Position numbers and translations under genes: made by a program
The notes under the pieces: model-generated
Database searches by the model: none
Seen by the model: the letters and a program-made list of their open reading frames with translations, nothing else
Told to the model about the DNA's origin: nothing
In this document: piece after piece, positions 1 to 10,748 of the stretch
Layout of the letters: the number at the start of each line of letters is the position of its first letter
Position numbering within the stretch: position 1 is the stretch's first letter
Source of the DNA: Erpetoichthys calabaricus
Lineage: Eukaryota; Chordata; Cladistia; Polypteriformes; Polypteridae
DNA length: 64,000 bases
NCBI RefSeq assembly: GCF_900747795.2
Contig: NC_041402.2
Coordinates: 32,737,588 to 32,801,587 of the forward strand
Reading direction: 5' to 3'

Positions 1-164
1 CTGAACACGTGCATAAATCACCGGCGCGTACAAACCAGAATGGAAACTGGCTTGTTCGTTACCTGAGTGTGTGGTTGTGAACAGATGCAAAAGTTTGGCG
101 AACTTGTTGGTCGTAATCGATTTGTACGTGGTCCGAGACATTCGTGACCCGAGGTTCCACTGTA
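1..164. repeat. Right end of an interspersed repeat, cut by the window edge
   Basis: It finishes GACCCGAGGTTCCACTGTA, which reads like a DNA-transposon terminus (complement TACAGTGGAACCTCGGGTC). The matching left end would lie outside the window, so the class is not settled. It lies in a LONP2 intron. Confidence 0.4.
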
Positions 165-307
165 ATTGCTGTAATTTAAGTAGCTTCATTTCACGATGAC
201 AGGTGGTCGTGGATTCGGTTCATTTAGACTTCATACTGTAAGTGGACTAGTTTGTTAATCGCCCAAGTTGAGCTCTTTGACTTCATTTGTTGGTCATGTG
301 TTTGTAG

Positions 308-449
308 GCGCACCTATGTGGGCAGCATGCCAGGCCGGATTATAAATGGTTTGAAGACCGTGGGAGTCAACAACCCAGTTTTTCTTCTGGATGAGGTGGA
401 CAAACTTGGGAAAAGTCTTCAAGGGGACCCTTCTGCAGCTTTGCTGGAG
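308..449 (+). CDS. LONP2: LONP2 exon with Walker B
   Basis: The acceptor TTTGTAG ends at 307 and the donor GTGGGC starts at 450. The exon encodes [15 protein letters not shown]..., then [10 protein letters not shown], the Walker B and following aspartate/lysine of the AAA+ module. The first base completes a codon begun in the previous exon, which is outside the window. Confidence 0.95.
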
Positions 450-3400
450 GTGGGCTAGTGATGGAGATGACTAAAATGTGGGTAAGGGCTCATGCCCTGG
501 TCTGTAAGCCTCACTTGAAATAGAATGAGGCCTCATCCCACTTGAATTCAGTTTTCATTACTGAAATGTTCACTTAAACCCAAGATGGGTGCTGGTGTTA
601 AAGTTTCTTACATGTCTTATTTTTTATTAATTTTGAGGTTCTGGACCCAGAACAAAACCACAGTTTTACTGACCACTACCTGAATGTGGCATTTGACCTA
701 TCCCAAGTGCTGTTTATTGCTACAGCAAATACTACAGCTACAATCCCACCAGCCTTATTGGACAGAATGGAGGTCATCCAAGTGCCAGGTGAAATATGTG
801 ACACGACGTAGTCAGGCTGTGTGTGTGTATTTGTGTCACCTGCTGAATTTGAAATTTGCCTACAGTCTGTTTCACTCTGTGTCTCTTCCACCTCTTCCGA
901 AGGCTACACTCCAGAAGAGAAGATGGAGATTGCCCATCGACACTTAATACCTAAGCAGCTAGAACAGCATGGCCTGAGCCCACTGCAGGTCCAAATTCCC
1001 CAAGAAGCTACCACTGAGATCATCAGTAGGTAGGTGACACTTCCTTTGAGCTAGACGTGGCACCTACTGCCACTGAGTAGTGGAGAGTGACAGCAATGCA
1101 ACATTTCTCTCAACAGGTACACACGTGAGGCAGGGGTACGCACACTAGAAAGGAAGTTTGGTGCAATCTGCCGGGCTGTTGCAGTGAAAGTGGCTGAGGG
1201 ACAAAAGGCAGCAAAGACACCAGCTGATGATTCGTCAGGTAGACATATGTGCCAGGTGGTGTGTTGCCATGTTCATACGTGCATAGTGTGTGGTGGAATG
1301 TGTCTGTCTGTTTATACTGTCTGAATGCTCATTTCGAATTTAATGCCAGTAACATGTTTCAAAAAGCTGAGACCGTGGCATGTTTACCACTGTGTTGCAC
1401 CCCCAATTCTTTTAACAACACTCTGTAAACGTGTGGGAACTGAGGAGACCCAATTGCTGTAGCGATGAAATTGAAATGTTGTCCCATTCTTGCCTGATGT
1501 AGGATTATAGATGCTCAGTTCGGGGTCTCCTTTGTCTTACTTTTCATTTCCTAATGCGCCAAATGTTTTCAATGGGTGGCAGGTCTGGACTGCAGACAAG
1601 CTCTTTAGTAACCAGGTCTCTTTTAGTACAGAGCCATGCTGTTGTAATATGTGCAGAATGTGATTTGGTACTGTCCTGCTGAAACAGGTAAAGCACCCCC
1701 TGAAAAAGACGTCGTTTGAATAGCAACATGCGATGCTCCACCCTGCACATTTCATTCTCTGTGTATTGCACTTTTACCCATTTCTTGTTGTTTGTCTATA
1801 CTTAACTTTGTGTCTGCGTATGTGTGTCTATTCACTAGGTGCCCTTGCAATGTGATTGTGTACATTCATAATTACTGCAAAAAATGCATATGCAAAAACT
1901 AGACAAAAAAATTTAAATGGGAGTTGTTTTGGTTTTATTTAGCAAAAAATCTGCTAAAGGAGTAAGCAAAATTTACTTGACAAGATTTCTTAAAAGTAAG
2001 CTAAATAATCGTAAATACACATTTTTTTGATAAGTCAATAATTCTTACAATAAGGAAAACAAGATTTAATGTCGTGATAAGAATACTTTTCACTTGCTTA
2101 GATTTCATTTTTGCAGAATGTATGTTTGTATGTGTAAGTGTTTTTTATATATATAATATATAATATACACACCCCAGAGCATTTATCAGTATACTGTGAT
2201 TTTATTTTTGTAAATTTGTGCCAGTACCTGAAGAATGTGTGCCGTGTGTGAATGACTCGGAGAGTAGATGTGAAAACTGGATGGGGCCTTTTGTTTGGCC
2301 ATTGTGGCACAGCAGCTGTGTTTGAGTTCTTGCCCTTGGTCCTGCTAGTGCCGTTTCATTTTGGTTCCCAGTGTGGATTATTAGGGCAGCTCGTCAGGAT
2401 TACCTCCTTTCATCTGTATGTGGGGCTCATTGAGCTCATGGAGACCTGACTGAGTGATGGAGGCTGTCAAGGACTTCTTTAACCATAGCTGATGTGTTTC
2501 AACAGATCATGACCTAGTACTACCACCTGAGATGCCCATTGTGATAGACAAACAAGCTGTTCGTGACATTCTGGGCCCACCAATTTTTGAAATGGAGGTG
2601 AGTTGACCCACCATGAGTTTTTTGAGTTCATACTGGTTTGTTTGGGGGGGTTGTGATAAGAGGTCTGTGGCACAGTGCAGATTTTTAAATAAATAATCAT
2701 GTTCTGCATGATCGTGCAGGTGTGTGCATGACGACACCACTCTGGGGTTGATTGCCTTGCTTGGCCGATCACGCATTTGCATACAAATATGAATTGATCA
2801 GTCAGGTGCCTCATTCTCACTTTGGAGTGGGCAGAGGGTCATATCTGCACCCAATCAGGCCATATAAAGGAGCCAGTATGGCAGAGAGGAAAGAGAACAA
2901 GGGAACGAGACAGGACCAAAAGAGACAGATTGGAAAAGAAAGAACATGAAATAAAGAGAGAGATGAGAGGCAGGATTGGGAGAGCCAGTACTAAAGAGGA
3001 ATGGAGGCAAGTGCTTCGGTGTGATTCTTCTGGAGAGAAGCCTGGGGCATTCCTGTTGAGCAATGCTGGGGAGTAGGAGCAGCTTCTTAAGTGGTGTCTC
3101 TCTCAGACGCCAAGGGACAGGGGGCAGAAGATGTGTGAGTGCCTTGGCGTCATGCCTCAATGAGTCCGAAGGACTGGCAATGGGGGCCCGAGCCAGGAAT
3201 TTCTGGGTGAGTGCATCTGTTGGTGGGTGGCTGCTCTGGCTGCAAGGTCTACATAAGATAAGCAAGCTTATGCCTGGTTGTAGAAGGAAGCATTGGGACT
3301 TGTATTTCTGAACGAACGATCTCTGGATTTTAACCTCGTTTTACTGGATTTATTTATTAGGACTTCCTAACCTTCACATATTTATTACTGGTTTTATGTA

Positions 3401-6400
3401 TTTATTTATATGGAAGGACTGACGCACTGCACTTTTTGAACACTGTTTTGTTTATTCGCCGCTTTTGCACCAACCCCTTGTTGCATATGTGTGTCCTCAT
3501 TCGCCTGGCTCATCTTGGGCTATGACTACTGATGGTTTCGGCTCCTGTAAAGTGTCAAGGGAGTGTGGAGCTGTCACAGGGATCGGCGGTTTAGGAACTT
3601 ATACTGGTATTATTTACATGTGTATAAAAGTAAATCAGGTCAGACATGTCTACATTGTTGTGATTATGGGGACTCCTTTTCACTTCATTGTTTTAATGCC
3701 TGCTCACTGGGAAAATTCTACAGATGTCTGAGCGACTCAACCAGCCTGGTGTTGCTGTTGGACTAGCCTGGACACCTCTTGGTGGGGAAATTATGTTTGT
3801 AGAAGCAAGTCGAATGGAAGGAGAAGGTCAGTTAACACTGACAGGACAGCTGGGTGATGTGATGAAGGAGTCGGCCCATCTGGCCATCAGCTGGTTGCGG
3901 AGCAATGCTAAAGCTTACCAACTGACCAACGGTAAGAAGCAACAATTAGTGAAGAAATTTTTTCTAAATACACCTCTGATGGCAGGCACTACCTCAAGCA
4001 TGTTTTGTATTGGTGGGGTCTTTGCCAATCAGGATTCCGATTTTTCAGGTCAAGGTATGCTTTTTAATTGTCTAGATGATGTTCTAGTCTACCACTGGTT
4101 ATGACCCTTAATTGAGGGTAATGATCACAAAGTTAAAGTGAAGAAATGACCGACTCAACTTCTCTTGCAGCTTCAGGTGGTTTTGACCTCCTTGACAACA
4201 CTGATATCCACCTCCACTTTCCTGCTGGTGCAGTAACCAAAGATGGCCCTTCAGCAGGGGTCACGATTGTGACATGCCTGGCTTCACTGTTCAGCGGCCG
4301 TTTGGTGAGATCAGATGTAGCAATGACTGGGGAGATAACTCTACGTGGCCTGGTACTTCCTGTGAGTACATCTTTTTGTGGGCACAAGGGGTGCAAATGC
4401 TTACTACATGAAGTAGTAGCGTAGCTTCTTGAAACAGTAGGGGTAGCTATGTTGGGGTAGCTTTGAGTGAGCGGTGTGATGCACAAAAAGAAAACTGGGC
4501 AATGACGATCTCAAGCAATATTTGAATAACCTTTTTCTGACCAAGCTGCTTGAAGATCACAATGAAGACACACTGTAGGGGTTTTATGGCTTCATTGAAC
4601 ACTTAACGGCATACTGGTTTGTAACATCTTCTGGACTGAGTTGTTTTGGAATGACCTGTGCCAAAGACATGAGGGCAAAACCTTAAGTCCAACTGATTGT
4701 TTCCTAAGTTCACAAGCAAAGTGATCTATCTATCTATCTATCTATCTGATGCTCCCTCAGTGAGACGGCCAGAAGTAAATATAAACTTGGTGGGTTCTTT
4801 TTTTTCTGTACATTTTGACTTGTGGGTCACAGTGGGAAGACATCAGTAAGTTTAGGAATTGATTTGTTTTTTTGCCCTCCTCGGACAGAAATGAGGTTAT
4901 TTGTTTAAACAGACATTTTGAAAAATATACAAAACAACATTTTTGCCTTTCAATCAGTGAAAGTGACTGACTATTTAGTCTCATCAATAGCAGAAACATA
5001 TTTACATATTAATAAGCACTTTATACTACGCCTCACCCCTTTGGAAGTTTTCACATTTTATTATTGTGCAACACTGAATCAATGAATTGAATTTGTCTTT
5101 TTTGACATTGATCAGCAGAAAAAGACTCTTTAATGTCCAAGTGAACACACATCTCTGCAAAGTGGTCTAATTTTTTGAATTGTGAAAACTTTGAAGGGTG
5201 TGAATACTTTTTATAGGCACTGTAGATTGATTTCCCTTCCTTTTTTGCTAAAAAAATCAAAATAATTAGCAACATATTGATTCATTCAAAAGAAAAACCA
5301 GTGTATAAGTCAGTGGTACTTGAAGTGTTTCACAAGGAGGACTAATTTGCTAAAGTCAAAGATGCCGGCGGTGAGTCTCATACCCTCAGGTTTCGTATGG
5401 CTCTAGAACAACATCGCTTCAACCAATCAGCTTTAAGCTCCTCCTCTGATATTACTAGAAACTAGACAATGCATCAAAAATACAAAATTTTTTGTTTGTA
5501 GAAATAAAACAACTTCTCTTTTTACAAACTGGCATAAAAAAATCATCATTCTTTAGGAAACTTTTTTTTTTATTTCTGTTATTAACAAAATGTGAAATCG
5601 CATGCCTTCCGTTCCCTTCCCAAACAAAAATGAAATTTTTGAGGTTACTTAACCATGTTGTTTGTAGTGATGGCTGAGAAAATGTTTAATGTCTTGTTTT
5701 CATGTAGAACATAAAGAAATACATTTGTGATAACAAAACCCAATGGTGACCAATGCCATACAGAAGCATTGTTGCTTGTGTGGCATTATCCATGTGGTAT
5801 TTGTCCACTTGTGTTACTCAGTTTCACCAAATCAACACCAGCACTGCTGTGAGGGAAACCTCATTAAGCCTCGCGGTGCAGTCGGCGGCTTGTATCCGCA
5901 CACATTTCTATTTCAAGTCAGTTGCCTGGCTTCACTGTTCAGTGGCAGTGACTGGGGAGATAGGTCTACGTGGCCTGGTACTTCCTGTGAGTACATCTTT
6001 TTGGGGGCACACAGGGCGCGAACGCTTATTACATGAAGTAGTAGCGTAGCTTCTTGAAACAGTGGGCCATTATATGATGCGAGTGCTAAAGTAATGAGAA
6101 TGCGAGTGTGGGAAAGGAAGGAGAAGTGTTAAAATTAAAAACAAAAAACATTGGATGGGATGGTTAAAGCTGAGTTTTAATATCATAGTGACAATAATAA
6201 TATCTGAGATTACTACTTATAAATAATTCGGGGGGACTTTTTCCTCCAACCTTCATGTTTACGGGGCACATTTATTTAATTAGCCTTTGCTCCTGGATAA
6301 CCTCCCTGTCCACCTGGGATGTGACATCATCATTTTAGGGTCACTCTACATTTGGTGTCTTCTCAACTTCAATCACGTATTCTTTTGAAAAGCTTCAATG

Positions 6401-8488
6401 TAAAACATATATGGATACCCTAATCTCGGTAGTCTCTGTATGCTTTTGTAATGGACCACCAAACTAAGATGCAGCAGTTGGCATCTGTTGCCTATATAAC
6501 ACTAAAAACAGTCTGAATTAGTGTAAGCCACCTTAACACCCGGTGTTCATAAGAAATGTAATGATTTACGGAATGAGGTAAAAGTACATAGGGCGGCACG
6601 GTGGCGCAGTGGGTAGTGCTGCTGCCTCGCAGTTGGGAGACCTGGGGACCTGGGTTCGCTTCCCAGGTCCTCCCTGCGTGGAGTCTGCATGTTCTCCCCG
6701 TGTCTGCGTGGGTTTCCTCCGGGTGCTCCAGTTTCCTCCCACAGTCCAAAGACATGCAGGTTAGGTGGATTGGCGATTGGTTCCTGCCTTGTGCCCTGTG
6801 TTGGCTGGGATTGGCTCCAGCAGAGCCCCGTGACCCTGTGTTCGGATTCAGCGGGTTGGAAAATGGATGGTAAAAGTACATAATAACCAAGAATAGTTGT
6901 GTCACATATTTGTAATTTGTGCTCCAATTTAAAAGTTTAAAGTCTAAATATTCTCGATTGTAAAATAAATTTTATGTTTTTCACCTGCTTATAGTCCATA
7001 GAGGTTTAATAAAGGATCAAAAATCCAAAATAATCAGTGACCATGAAATACTCTAAAACAATATCCCACATGCTTATGTTTGAAATTTGTCAGTTTTAAC
7101 CTTCTTTGGTTGATATATTTTTAATTATGACTTGAAAAATCCCGGCCCAAATGAAATGCACCACGTGCACCTGTTACACTGCACTTGTGTTAACACGTTG
7201 GATTGCATTGAACTTTGGCACAAATCCTCTTCCATACTTCTTGATATATTTGCATATTTTAAGATGATTGGAGAATGCCTGACATCTAGTGGTAGGTGAG
7301 CATTACTACTACATGAGTACAAGGAGTTTAAGGCCCAGTACTTGGTGTTACAGTATTTCAAATGAATGTGGTTTTATTTATTTTTTAGAAAATGTGTAAT
7401 TGTATATTTGCACAGTTTTCTTGATTGCAAACAGATTTTGTCTACTTTAAAATGAGCACCCCTCTTAACTTTAAGCCAATTTGAATTTTTATAGGAAAAA
7501 AAATATTCCCAGGCTTTCTTAATCCAATTCCTGGTCATGGAAAGTCAAAGCTAATATTGCAAAAGCAACTATGGGGCACCAGTCCATGATATGCAACACA
7601 CGAAAACCCAGCCATGTGGAATTAGTGTGGGACCTGCGTTAAATCTAACAAGCATATCTTTGGGCTGTTGGAGGAAAAGTAACAGCAGACATGGGGAGAA
7701 CATGCACACAGATAACAGCCAGGGTGCTGGATCTGTGAGGCAGAAGTACTAACCACTGCACCTTTGTGCCCCCTAAAAAAAACTTTAAAAAAATATATTC
7801 CATGAAGCCCATACTTTGTTGGTCTTATTTTAAGTTAGATAGATAGATACTTTATTAATCCCAAGGGGAAATTCACAAAGAGATTATAGAGATTTAGAGA
7901 TTTGAACCAAAGAGTGGATTGAGGCTTTCTGTCATCTATAAAGATATGAGGTGCCAGCAAGTCCCTCATTTGGTGCCCCTGCAGTGAAGGAGTGGGACGT
8001 TGTTTGGTGGTGGATTTCACATTTACTTGTAGTAACTTGTGGGCAGTGTGTTGTACTGCTTGAGGCTTTGGACTTCAAGCCCCAAGATTGTGTGTTCAAA
8101 TCCCTCTACTGACGCTGAGTGACCCTGAGCAAATCACGTTGCCTGCTTGTGCTCCAGTTGGAAAAACAAAAGAAATACAAGCAATTGTATCTAAAATGTT
8201 GTAAGTCGCCTTGGATAAAATAAGCAATAATAGTAAATTCTTTTTTTTTTTTTCACCCCTCAAAAGGTGGGAGGAATTAAAGACAAGGTGCTTGCGGCCC
8301 ACAGAGCAGGAATAAAACAAGTTATCATCCCTAAAAGAAACGAGAAGGACTTGGAGGAGATCCCAGCCCATGTGCGGGCAGATTTGAAATTTATCACCTC
8401 CAGCTGCCTGGATGATGTGCTGAATGCTGCGTTCGATGGCGGATTTCCAAGGATAAGGAGCCATGACCTCGTGAACAGCAAGCTGTGA
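308..8488 (+). CDS. LONP2: LONP2, peroxisomal Lon protease 2 (3' half, eight exons)
   Basis: ATP-dependent serine protease of the peroxisome matrix, from the Lon family, which degrades damaged proteins and takes part in processing PTS-tagged enzymes. The eight exons joined (308-449, 638-788, 903-1029, 1117-1238, 2506-2597, 3724-3931, 4171-4361, 8267-8488) keep one open frame of about 417 codons, roughly the C-terminal half of the ~850-aa vertebrate protein. Visible in order are Walker B ([10 protein letters not shown]), sensor 1 (FIATANT), the lid region, then the proteolytic domain with KDGPSAGVT (catalytic Ser codon 4251-4253) and GGIKDK (catalytic Lys codon 8285-8287). It ends in SKL, a canonical PTS1. 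All introns are GT-AG. The N-terminal domain and Walker A exon lie left of the window. It converges on SIAH1, as in human. Confidence 0.97.
638..788 (+). CDS. LONP2: LONP2 exon with sensor 1
   Basis: The acceptor ...TTTTGAG ends at 637 and the donor GTGAAA starts at 789. It encodes [15 protein letters not shown]... followed by [20 protein letters not shown], the sensor-1 asparagine strand and the start of the small ATPase subdomain. It ends one base into a glycine codon. Confidence 0.95.
903..1029 (+). CDS. LONP2: LONP2 exon, ATPase lid region
   Basis: It completes Gly of VPGYTPEEK and encodes the AAA+ small-domain helices ([16 protein letters not shown]). The donor is GTAGGT at 1030. The alternative GT four bases later would add an in-frame TAG, so 1029 is preferred. 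Confidence 0.94.
1117..1238 (+). CDS. LONP2: LONP2 exon, sensor 2 arginine region
   Basis: The acceptor CAACAG ends at 1116 and the donor GTAGAC starts at 1239. It encodes [20 protein letters not shown], the conserved Lon sensor-2/lid segment, then a variable linker rich in Lys, Ala and Asp that joins the ATPase to the protease domain. Confidence 0.94.
1430..1771 (-). mobile_element. Tc1-like transposon fragment (transposase C-terminal part)
   Basis: Read on the - strand, a decayed Tc1-type DDE segment is visible: [18 protein letters not shown] and then [13 protein letters not shown], matching the family pattern QQDNA..H / SPDL.PIE..W. The reading shifts frame and carries stops, and no terminal inverted repeats were found. 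It is an old fragment in a LONP2 intron. Confidence 0.7.
2506..2597 (+). CDS. LONP2: LONP2 exon, start of protease domain linker
   Basis: The acceptor TTTCAACAG ends at 2505 and the donor GTGAGT starts at 2598. It encodes [20 protein letters not shown] and [11 protein letters not shown], which matches the vertebrate LONP2 stretch leading into the proteolytic domain. It ends in phase 0. Confidence 0.93.
2723..3610 (+). repeat. Unclassified interspersed repeat, LTR-like composition
   Basis: This part of a LONP2 intron differs from its surroundings. It begins TGTGCATGACG, has a CATATAAAGG TATA-like box near 2862 and a purine-rich stretch after it, then a pyrimidine-rich half. The style resembles a long terminal repeat with a promoter. 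I could not find matching ends or a target duplication, so both borders and the class are guesses. Confidence 0.25.
3724..3931 (+). CDS. LONP2: LONP2 exon, protease domain entry
   Basis: The acceptor TTCTACAG ends at 3723 and the donor GTAAGA starts at 3932. It encodes [35 protein letters not shown] and [19 protein letters not shown], the first strands and helix of the Lon proteolytic domain, very close to mammalian LONP2. The first ATG is an internal methionine, not a translation start. Confidence 0.96.
4171..4361 (+). CDS. LONP2: LONP2 exon with catalytic serine
   Basis: The acceptor TCTCTTGCAG ends at 4170 and the donor GTGAGT starts at 4362. It encodes [20 protein letters not shown], in which Ser (4251-4253) is the nucleophile, and ends [10 protein letters not shown] in phase 0. 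A partial, decayed copy of this exon and its downstream intron lies at 5923-6065. Confidence 0.96.
4726..4747. repeat. (TATC)n microsatellite
   Basis: About five TATC units lie in the last LONP2 intron. Confidence 0.9.
5024..5224. mobile_element. Tc1-type MITE (internally deleted element)
   Basis: The two ends are imperfect inverted repeats: CACCCCTTTGGAAGTTTTCAC on the left matches the complement of GTGAAAACTTTGAAGGGTGTG on the right, finishing TAGGCACTGTA. About 200 bp in all with no coding capacity, as expected of a Tc1/mariner deletion derivative using TA target sites. The left tip is worn. Confidence 0.6.
5923..6065 (+). pseudogene. Partial duplicate of LONP2 catalytic-serine exon plus flanking intron
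   Basis: This segment repeats 4275-4440 nearly base for base: the exon 3' part (TGCCTGGCTTCACTGTTCAG...), the donor CCTGTGAGTACATCTTT and about 75 bp of following intron. It carries a 23-bp deletion inside the exon part and scattered substitutions. The catalytic-serine codons are absent, so it cannot replace the true exon. The donor is intact. An acceptor-like TTTCTATTTCAAG ends at 5917, and 5918-5986 is then a 69-base, stop-free, phase 0-0 segment. Confidence 0.85.
6591..6870 (+). mobile_element. tRNA-derived SINE, young full-length copy
   Basis: It starts GGGCGGCACGGTGGCGCAGT with an A-box-like GTGGCGCAGTGGGTAG and a B-box-like GGGTTCGCTTCCC, and ends AAAATGGATGG. It is flanked by the perfect direct repeat GGTAAAAGTACATA (6577-6590 and 6869-6882), the target duplication expected of LINE-driven insertion. 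Several older relatives occur in this window. Confidence 0.9.
7530..7775 (-). mobile_element. Old SINE copy of the same family
   Basis: Read on the - strand it gives the family's head (GGGGGCACAAAGGTGCAGTGG) and the CATGTTCTCCCCATGTCTGC core in degraded form, inside the last LONP2 intron. Confidence 0.6.
7835..7885 (+). repeat. LINE 3'-tail fragment with TAGA repeat
   Basis: TAGATAGATAGATACTTTAT followed by TAATCCCAAGGGGAAATTCAC is a tail sequence very common in fish genomes at the 3' ends of non-LTR elements. Only the tail is present. Confidence 0.5.
8039..8245 (+). mobile_element. tRNA-derived SINE next to the last LONP2 exon
   Basis: A second SINE type: a tRNA-like head (GGGCAGTGTGTTGTACTGC...TGTTCAAATCCC, with the B box at the end) followed by a conserved tail with GTAAGTCGCCTTGGATAAA. 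It ends about 20 bp before the pyrimidine tract of the acceptor at 8266. Confidence 0.7.
8267..8488 (+). CDS. LONP2: LONP2 terminal exon with catalytic lysine and SKL
   Basis: The acceptor tract T(13)CACCCCTCAAAAG ends at 8266. The exon encodes [20 protein letters not shown], with the catalytic Lys being the second K of GIKDK at 8285-8287, and then the C-terminal helices. The last residues are NSKL and the stop is TGA at 8486-8488. SKL is the consensus type 1 peroxisomal targeting signal, as in mammalian LONP2. Confidence 0.97.
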   Translation: MGGIKDKVLAAHRAGIKQVIIPKRNEKDLEEIPAHVRADLKFITSSCLDDVLNAAFDGGFPRIRSHDLVNSKL

Positions 8489-8885
8489 ACATTCATAGGA
8501 TGCAGTGGCCACCAACTGGGTCATTAACTGCCATTTTGCAAGCTACTTTTCTAAATGTAGGTCATCGTTCTGGTGTGATCCCTCAGTAATGGCTGCCGTT
8601 ACTCAAGCTGCGTAGCAGTGAGTATCCAGGAAGAGGTAAATCCTTCTTGTATGAATGCTGGAAAGTAGGAAACAAGAAAGAGTGGCTGCTGTAGGAATAT
8701 TCAGTCAAGCATTTTTAGCAGCGAGTCTCATGTGAGATATCAGAAGTAATCATTCTAACTTGATTAGAGGCACAGGCTTCAGGTTTGCCCATTAAAAATG
8801 GAAAAGCTCTGTAAAACCTCACTTTTGATGGAGATGATTTTGTTGACTTGTAATAAAGTTCACAGATACATTGGTGCTTTGCTGC
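8489..8885 (+). other. LONP2: LONP2 3' UTR with poly(A) signal
   Basis: This is non-coding sequence after the stop. A canonical AATAAA lies at 8852-8857, followed by a GT/T-rich stretch (TTGGTGCTTTGCTGC), so cleavage near 8875 is likely. Longer forms are possible. Confidence 0.75.
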
Positions 8886-10527
8886 TTCAGTTTCTTATTG
8901 AATGGTTTGGTCCCTTTGCCTGGATTATGTCATTAGATCTCATTTTTGGCTAATTTTATGAAGCAGACAGAAATAGAAATCTACTAGGTGTGCTAAGTTC
9001 CAGTGAGTCCTCCTCATATCTCCAGCGTGGAAAGCAACAGGCTATTGGGACACCTTAAAAGACTTTGGTCTCCACCAGGTACTCAATAAGGGGTTTTCTC
9101 ACTCATCTTTGTTCCAGATCAGAGGATGAGTTGTTACTTTGTTTCAATTTCCAGTTAGTTTGGTTGCATTTCACTCTGCAAACTTCCAAGCAAATTAAAC
9201 ACATCAGTAAACCCCCCTGTGGCCTTGTTGTGGATTCTTTCAATGGGCAAAAAGCATCTTTTCCCGGGATTGGGCGAAGCTTGGAGGGTCGACAGTTGTA
9301 TTTGTGGATCACTGAATTTTCAACAGTTATTTGGCTTATTTACCAAACACAGCTCTAGGAAAAAACGGCCATCATCAAACAAGGGGAAGAATACTTGAAA
9401 ATTATGTGGTACTACAGGTTTGATACAGGCAAGTGCACAAAAGAAGGCCCACTCTGGTGAGGTGCTTCAGTTTTGGGATGGTAGATGTGTCTGGTGGACA
9501 GTTTCATTTCACTGGATGATGTAGCATATTTTCTCTCTAGTAGCAATCAGATGAACATATCCTCCGTTTAGGTTATCTCAGATCAAATGTCTACTGTCTC
9601 AACTCCTGCTAATTAATATTTGTTTTTGGAATGTAATATTTACTACGCATGAGGACGACCTACTTGTACACCTTCACAAATGAGAATACTTGCTCATCAG
9701 TCTAACAGGGCACTGCTCATTGCTTCTCGACATCTTTCTATGAGTTTTGATTGACTTCATCACAACTGAATTTACAGTCCCAAACTATTGTCTGATCAGA
9801 AGCGATGAGCCTGACCATGTGCTTGGCTTACTCTGATTGACTGGTAATCCTGCAAAGTTGTTTTGCACAAAATGTCTCACACACCAATCATACTGCCAAT
9901 GGGAGCAGACACAGCCCAGTGCTCTGGTGCCAGTGTATTATTTTTTCATTTATATATTTATACTGGGTTGCTCCGCCCCCTGCTCACCCACCCCAGGTTT
10001 GGTTAACCGGATCTACAATTTTAAGAGATTGTTATCTTCATGGGAATTGTAACATATGCATTATTTTCACTTTTACTTTAAAACTTTAGTAAAAACAATA
10101 CTTGGAATTAACTTTTCTTCAAGATTGCACTGAATTTTGTTTCCGTGTTTGGACTTACATTGTGACAATGCAACGTATAACCACCTGTGAGTGAAAATCA
10201 TTTATTTCTCTCTAATAAACAAGACTTTGTCCATGCTCTTTCTTCTTCATTGAATTGTTGACATGTCATCTAGAACGTATGAACTTATTGTCTTGATAAC
10301 ATTTATAAGAGCAGAGAGCACAGGAAGTGCGTCTGACCAAAGCATTCACATGACTGAGGTTAGATGACCGCGGTCTTATTTGAAAATAGTTGTAAGTAGG
10401 GCGTGACTTGAAAGAATCTCATGTTAAAAGTCTCCGTCTCACAGGACTTCCTACCGCAACAACGTTTTTGGAATCTTGTAATTCTCGCTGGCAACACGAA
10501 TTAGACCATCTAAAAGTCTCAGACTTA
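8886..10527. other. LONP2-SIAH1 intergenic sequence, first part
   Basis: No exon is recognised. A short GC-rich piece at about 9961-10030 (GGTTGCTCCGCCCCCTGC...) looks like an unnamed interspersed repeat. Otherwise there is nothing I can classify. Confidence 0.5.
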
Positions 10528-10748
10528 AAGTTTAAATCCAAACAATATTCACAGCGCATCACTTTTTCCACATTTTGTTATGTTACAGCCTTATTCCAAA
10601 ATGGATTAAATTCATTTTTTTCCCTCAGAATTCTACACACAACACCCCATAATGACAACGTGAAAAAAGTTTACTTGCGGTTTTTGCAAATTTATTAAAA
10701 ATAAAAAATCTGAGAAATCCCATGTACATAAGTATTCACAGCCTTTGC

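Noticed and set aside
1860-2100. AT-rich segment with AAATTTACTTGACAAGATTTC repeats
   Set aside because: It resembles a common fish repeat, but I could not fix borders or class.
2855-3265. 136-codon - strand open frame in a LONP2 intron
   Set aside because: It lies within an interspersed repeat, has a low-complexity Ser/Pro/Leu-rich product, and no splice context.
5753-6049. 98-codon open frame ending [20 protein letters not shown]
   Set aside because: Its second half is the duplicated LONP2 exon and intron and the first half is unrelated intron, so it is not a gene of its own.
6492-6927. 126- and 137-codon open frames around 6.5-6.9 kb
   Set aside because: They lie across the young SINE; the GC-rich SINE body causes them.
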